A stretch of DNA of 16,441 nt from Geodermatophilaceae bacterium (GTDB lineage Bacteria > Actinomycetota > Actinomycetes > Mycobacteriales > Geodermatophilaceae): contig JACCUM010000285.1 in the NCBI GenBank assembly GCA_013811805.1, forward strand, positions 1 to 16,441. The letters run 5' to 3'. The position numbers and the translations under genes are program-made. Below the pieces are notes generated by a model. It was given only the letters and a program-made list of their open reading frames with translations, made no database searches and was not told the origin of the DNA. Shown one piece after another: positions 14,419 through 16,441 of this stretch. How positions within the stretch are numbered: position 1 is the first letter of the stretch; the number at the start of each line of letters is the position of its first letter.

Positions 14419-14520
14419 GCCGGTCCTCACATGAATGCTCCCAAGACGCAATGATAAGAATCCACAGAGGACGATGCGAGAACCCCGATCTGGCAAGCGT
14501 GCACAGCGTGGGGACAACTA

Positions 14521-14529
14521 TGTGGACAA
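14521..14529 (-). promoter_or_regulatory. DnaA box (perfect) in oriC
   Basis: TGTGGACAA, complement of TTGTCCACA, flanked in the same orientation by TGGGGACAA (14509) and GGTGGATAC (14531). The starts are 12 and 10 bp apart, close to one helical turn, which would favour cooperative DnaA loading. Confidence 0.8.
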
Positions 14530-14666
14530 CGGTGGATACGGCCGCAATCTCTGGCTCGGTAACCGGTAGGAAACACAAATGTCCCCAGTCGTTCACCATT
14601 CAGGCTCAGGTCGTACACAGTGGCCGGACCTGCCCAGTGCGCGTGCCGAGCAGGCAGGACAACGTG

Positions 14667-14684
14667 ATATCCACAGCATCCACA
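14667..14684 (+). promoter_or_regulatory. Two abutting DnaA-like boxes in oriC
   Basis: ATATCCACA (14667-14675, one mismatch) is followed without a gap by GCATCCACA (14676-14684, two mismatches), same orientation, on the dnaN side of the origin. The orientation is opposite to the 14509-14539 group. Confidence 0.55.
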
Positions 14685-14767
14685 CCCGTGATGACGATGA
14701 CGAGTTCTATCTAGCGAGATGACATGCACCACAACCAGGATGGGGAAGAGTTGAGGATGGGGACAGC

Positions 14768-15892
14768 ATGAAGTTCCGGGTGGAGCGAGATGCACTGGCA
14801 GAGGCAGTCGCCTGGACGGCCCGCAGCCTGCCCGCTCGTCCGCCGGTCCCGGTCCTGGCCGGTCTTGTGCTCGCCGTCGAGGGCGACACCCTGGAGGTGT
14901 CCGGATTCGACTACGAGGTCTCCACCCAGGCAGAACTTCCGGTGCACGCCGCCAGCGCCGGCCGAAGTCTGGTCTCCGGCCGGCTGCTGGCCGACATCAC
15001 CAAGTCGCTGCCCCCGCACCCGGTGGACGTGGCCGTCGACGGGCCCCGGCTGTCGATCAACTGCGGCAACGCCCGGTTCAGCCTGCCGACCCTGCCGGTG
15101 GAGGACTACCCGGCTCTGCCGACCATGCCCTCGACTGCGGGGACAGTGCAGGCCTCGGTCTTCGCCGAAGCCGTCGGCCAGGTGGCCATCGCCGCCGGCC
15201 GCGACGACACCCTGCCCATGTTGACCGGCGTCCGGATCGAGATCGAAGGCGAGACCATCACGTTGGTGGCCACCGACCGGTTCCGCCTGGCACTGCGCGA
15301 GTTCGCCTGGGAGCCGGGGACGCCCGGAGCCAGCGCAGCGATCCTGGTGCCGGCCCGTACCCTCGCCGACGCTGCCAAGACTCTCACCGGCGGCTCGGAG
15401 GTGACCGTGTCGCTGTCCAGCAGTGGCGTGGGCGAGGGACTTCTCGGGTTGTCCGGTCAGGGCAAGCAGACGACGACCAGGTTGCTGGACGCGGAGTTCC
15501 TGAAGTACCGCTCCATCCTGCCGCCGGAGTTCTCCGCGCACGCCGAGCTCGATGTCGCGATGTTCACCGAGGCCGCCAAGCGGGTCGCGTTGGTGGCCGA
15601 GCGCTGGGCACCGCTGCGCTGCGAGTTCTCCTCGGGTGCGGTCACGCTCCGGGCCGGCGGCGACGAGGAGTCCCAGGCCGAGGAACGCTGCGAGGTGGTC
15701 TTCGACGGCGAGCCAACGACGATCGGGTTCAACCCGGCGTTCCTGCTCGACGGCCTGGCCGCCGTACACTCCGAGACCGCCCGGCTGGAGATGACCACCC
15801 CGCTCAAACCGGCGGTGCTCAGCGCGATGGGCGGCGACGGTGATGCCGCGTCGTACCGGTACCTGATCATGCCCGTACGGTTGCCCAGCTAG
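14768..15892 (+). CDS. dnaN: DNA polymerase III beta sliding clamp
   Basis: 374 residues, normal length. DnaN forms the ring-shaped dimer that tethers the replicative polymerase. The three clamp folds are visible: MKFRVERDALAEAVAWTARSLPARPPVPVLAGLVL at the N-terminus with GRLLADITKSLP, then the middle domain with DDTLPMLTGVRIEIEGETITLVATDRFRLALREF, and the C-terminal domain with GFNPAFLLDGL and the ending ASYRYLIMPVRL, whose hydrophobic residues build the partner-binding pocket. The ATG at 14768 is preceded by a purine-rich GAGGATGGGGACAGC, a loose ribosome site. It follows oriC and precedes gnd by 31 bp, so the two may share a transcript. No unusual residue is seen. Confidence 0.98.
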   Translation: MKFRVERDALAEAVAWTARSLPARPPVPVLAGLVLAVEGDTLEVSGFDYEVSTQAELPVHAASAGRSLVSGRLLADITKSLPPHPVDVAVDGPRLSINCGNARFSLPTLPVEDYPALPTMPSTAGTVQASVFAEAVGQVAIAAGRDDTLPMLTGVRIEIEGETITLVATDRFRLALREFAWEPGTPGASAAILVPARTLADAAKTLTGGSEVTVSLSSSGVGEGLLGLSGQGKQTTTRLLDAEFLKYRSILPPEFSAHAELDVAMFTEAAKRVALVAERWAPLRCEFSSGAVTLRAGGDEESQAEERCEVVFDGEPTTIGFNPAFLLDGLAAVHSETARLEMTTPLKPAVLSAMGGDGDAASYRYLIMPVRLPS

Positions 15893-15923
15893 TTTGTCGT
15901 TCTCATCAGCCAGGAGCACTGCT

Positions 15924-16441
15924 ATGCAACTCGGAATGATCGGCCTGGGCAAGATGGGCGCCAACATGGTCGGCCGGCTCCGCGATGCCGGGCACGAGGT
16001 GATCGGGTACGACGTGAACCCGGGCAGCCGCGACGTGGATACCCTCGAGGAACTGGTGGCCGCACTGCGGGCACCCCGGGCGGTGTGGGTGATGGTCCCG
16101 GCCGGCGAACCGACCCAACAGACGATTGCCGCGCTCGGTGAGCTGCTCGAGGCCGGCGACCTCCTGGTGGACGGCGGGAACTCCCGCTTCACCGACGACC
16201 AGGTGAATGCGGCGGCCTTGGACGAGCGCGGGATCGGGTTCGTGGACTGCGGCGTCTCCGGCGGGGTGTGGGGCCGGGACAACGGGTACGGCCTGATGGC
16301 CGGCGGATCGGTCCCGAACGTGGCGCGCCTGCAGCCGATCTTCGATGCGCTGCGCCCGCCGGTGATCCCCGGCGAACCCGGCGCGGGGTACGCGCATGCG
16401 GGCGGGGTCGGTGCGGGGCACTTCGCCAAGATGGTGCACAA
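15924..16441 (+). CDS. gnd: 6-phosphogluconate dehydrogenase (decarboxylating), short NAD-type, 3'-truncated by the window edge
   Basis: 172 codons are present and the frame is still open at the last base. The ATG at 15924 has AGGAG (15912-15916) 7 nt upstream. The enzyme oxidises 6-phosphogluconate to ribulose 5-phosphate with release of CO2, in the pentose phosphate pathway. Features are the Rossmann motif MIGLGKMGANM (5-15), Asp30 at the second strand end, PRAVWVMVPAGEPT (51-64), VDGGNSRFTDD (82-92), the substrate motif VSGGVWG (111-117) and GHFAKMVH (165-172) with catalytic Lys169 just before the cut. Compactness between Asp30 and Pro51 matches the short actinobacterial/GntZ type rather than the long E. 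coli form. The place after dnaN is as in Streptomyces, where recF comes next; recF is not in the window. Confidence 0.95.
   Translation, partial: MQLGMIGLGKMGANMVGRLRDAGHEVIGYDVNPGSRDVDTLEELVAALRAPRAVWVMVPAGEPTQQTIAALGELLEAGDLLVDGGNSRFTDDQVNAAALDERGIGFVDCGVSGGVWGRDNGYGLMAGGSVPNVARLQPIFDALRPPVIPGEPGAGYAHAGGVGAGHFAKMVH

Larger units (their letters stand above)
14419..14767. other. oriC: oriC: dnaA-dnaN intergenic region with DnaA-box cluster
   Basis: The 349-bp gap holds no gene and is visibly less G+C-rich than its flanks. Boxes seen against TTGTCCACA/TTATCCACA: TGTGGACAA 14521-14529 (perfect, reverse), TGGGGACAA 14509-14517 (one mismatch, reverse), ATATCCACA 14667-14675 (one mismatch), and two-mismatch sites GAATCCACA 14458-14466, GGTGGATAC 14531-14539 (reverse), ATGTCCCCA 14579-14587, GCAGGACAA 14654-14662 (reverse) and GCATCCACA 14676-14684. 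The position between dnaA and dnaN matches oriC of Streptomyces and Mycobacterium. No strong AT-rich unwinding element is obvious; 14447-14460 and 14570-14580 are the most A-rich stretches. Confidence 0.85.

Noticed and set aside
13321..14517. 398-codon - strand open frame antisense to dnaA
   Set aside because: Fully shadowed by dnaA, with Val/Asp/Leu-biased translation typical of an antisense frame and no motif.
14711..16441. 576-codon - strand open frame antisense to dnaN and gnd
   Set aside because: It mirrors two certain genes in a G+C-rich region, its product is low-complexity Gly/Arg/Ser/Pro without any recognisable motif, and it has no ribosome site.
1..16441. Search for CRISPR arrays, tRNA/rRNA genes, insertion sequences and further parS sites
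   Set aside because: I saw no regularly spaced repeats, no tRNA-like cloverleaf, no transposase motif, and only the two parS sites at 8322 and 8359.

Overview
The window is the chromosome-origin neighbourhood of a G+C-rich actinobacterium. The evidence is the gene order, the heavy use of GTG starts and the typically actinobacterial protein forms: ParB and KhpB/Jag with long low-complexity extensions, a YidC with a long basic tail, a DnaA with a long linker, and a gnd gene directly after dnaN. I cannot name the genus. No tRNA, rRNA, CRISPR array, insertion sequence or prophage is visible.

Left part (1-5952): an accessory, mostly +strand block. It begins inside a PLP-dependent aminotransferase that overlaps, by ATGA, a divergent D-Ala-D-Ala-ligase-like ATP-grasp gene. 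Facing these on the - strand are a small P-loop kinase-like protein and a TauE/SafE-type permease. Then come a 104-residue orphan and, in the same frame after one stop codon and 12 nt, a PD-(D/E)XK-like protein with four Fe-S-type cysteines but apparently degraded nuclease residues. An SCO6745/SalK-like protein closes the block, possibly expressed from a leaderless promoter. A 9-bp perfect stem at 5978-6009 separates it from the convergent core cluster.

Core - strand block (6013-12410), read away from the origin: rpmH, rnpA, yidD, yidC, khpB/jag, rsmG, parA, parB. The junctions rnpA/yidD, yidD/yidC, jag/rsmG, rsmG/parA and parA/parB all overlap, so translation is probably coupled. rpmH is too short for a usual ORF cut-off but is clear at 12273-12410. 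Two parS palindromes lie at the rsmG/parA junction, within coding sequence.

Origin and right part (12411-16441): a 403-bp rpmH-dnaA gap with a perfect DnaA box; dnaA; a 349-bp dnaA-dnaN gap with a cluster of DnaA boxes, which is the best oriC candidate; dnaN; and the 5' part of gnd, cut by the window end. Working together, DnaA opens oriC, DnaN clamps the polymerase, ParB bound at parS with ParA segregates the new origins, and RpmH/RnpA/YidD/YidC/Jag/RsmG supply ribosome, tRNA-processing and membrane-insertion functions.

I see no complete undescribed system. The points that most deserve follow-up are the degenerate Fe-S PD-(D/E)XK protein with its in-frame small partner, the variant Ddl-like ligase paired with an aminotransferase, the charged repeat tail of ParA, and the parS site that is also coding sequence for two genes.
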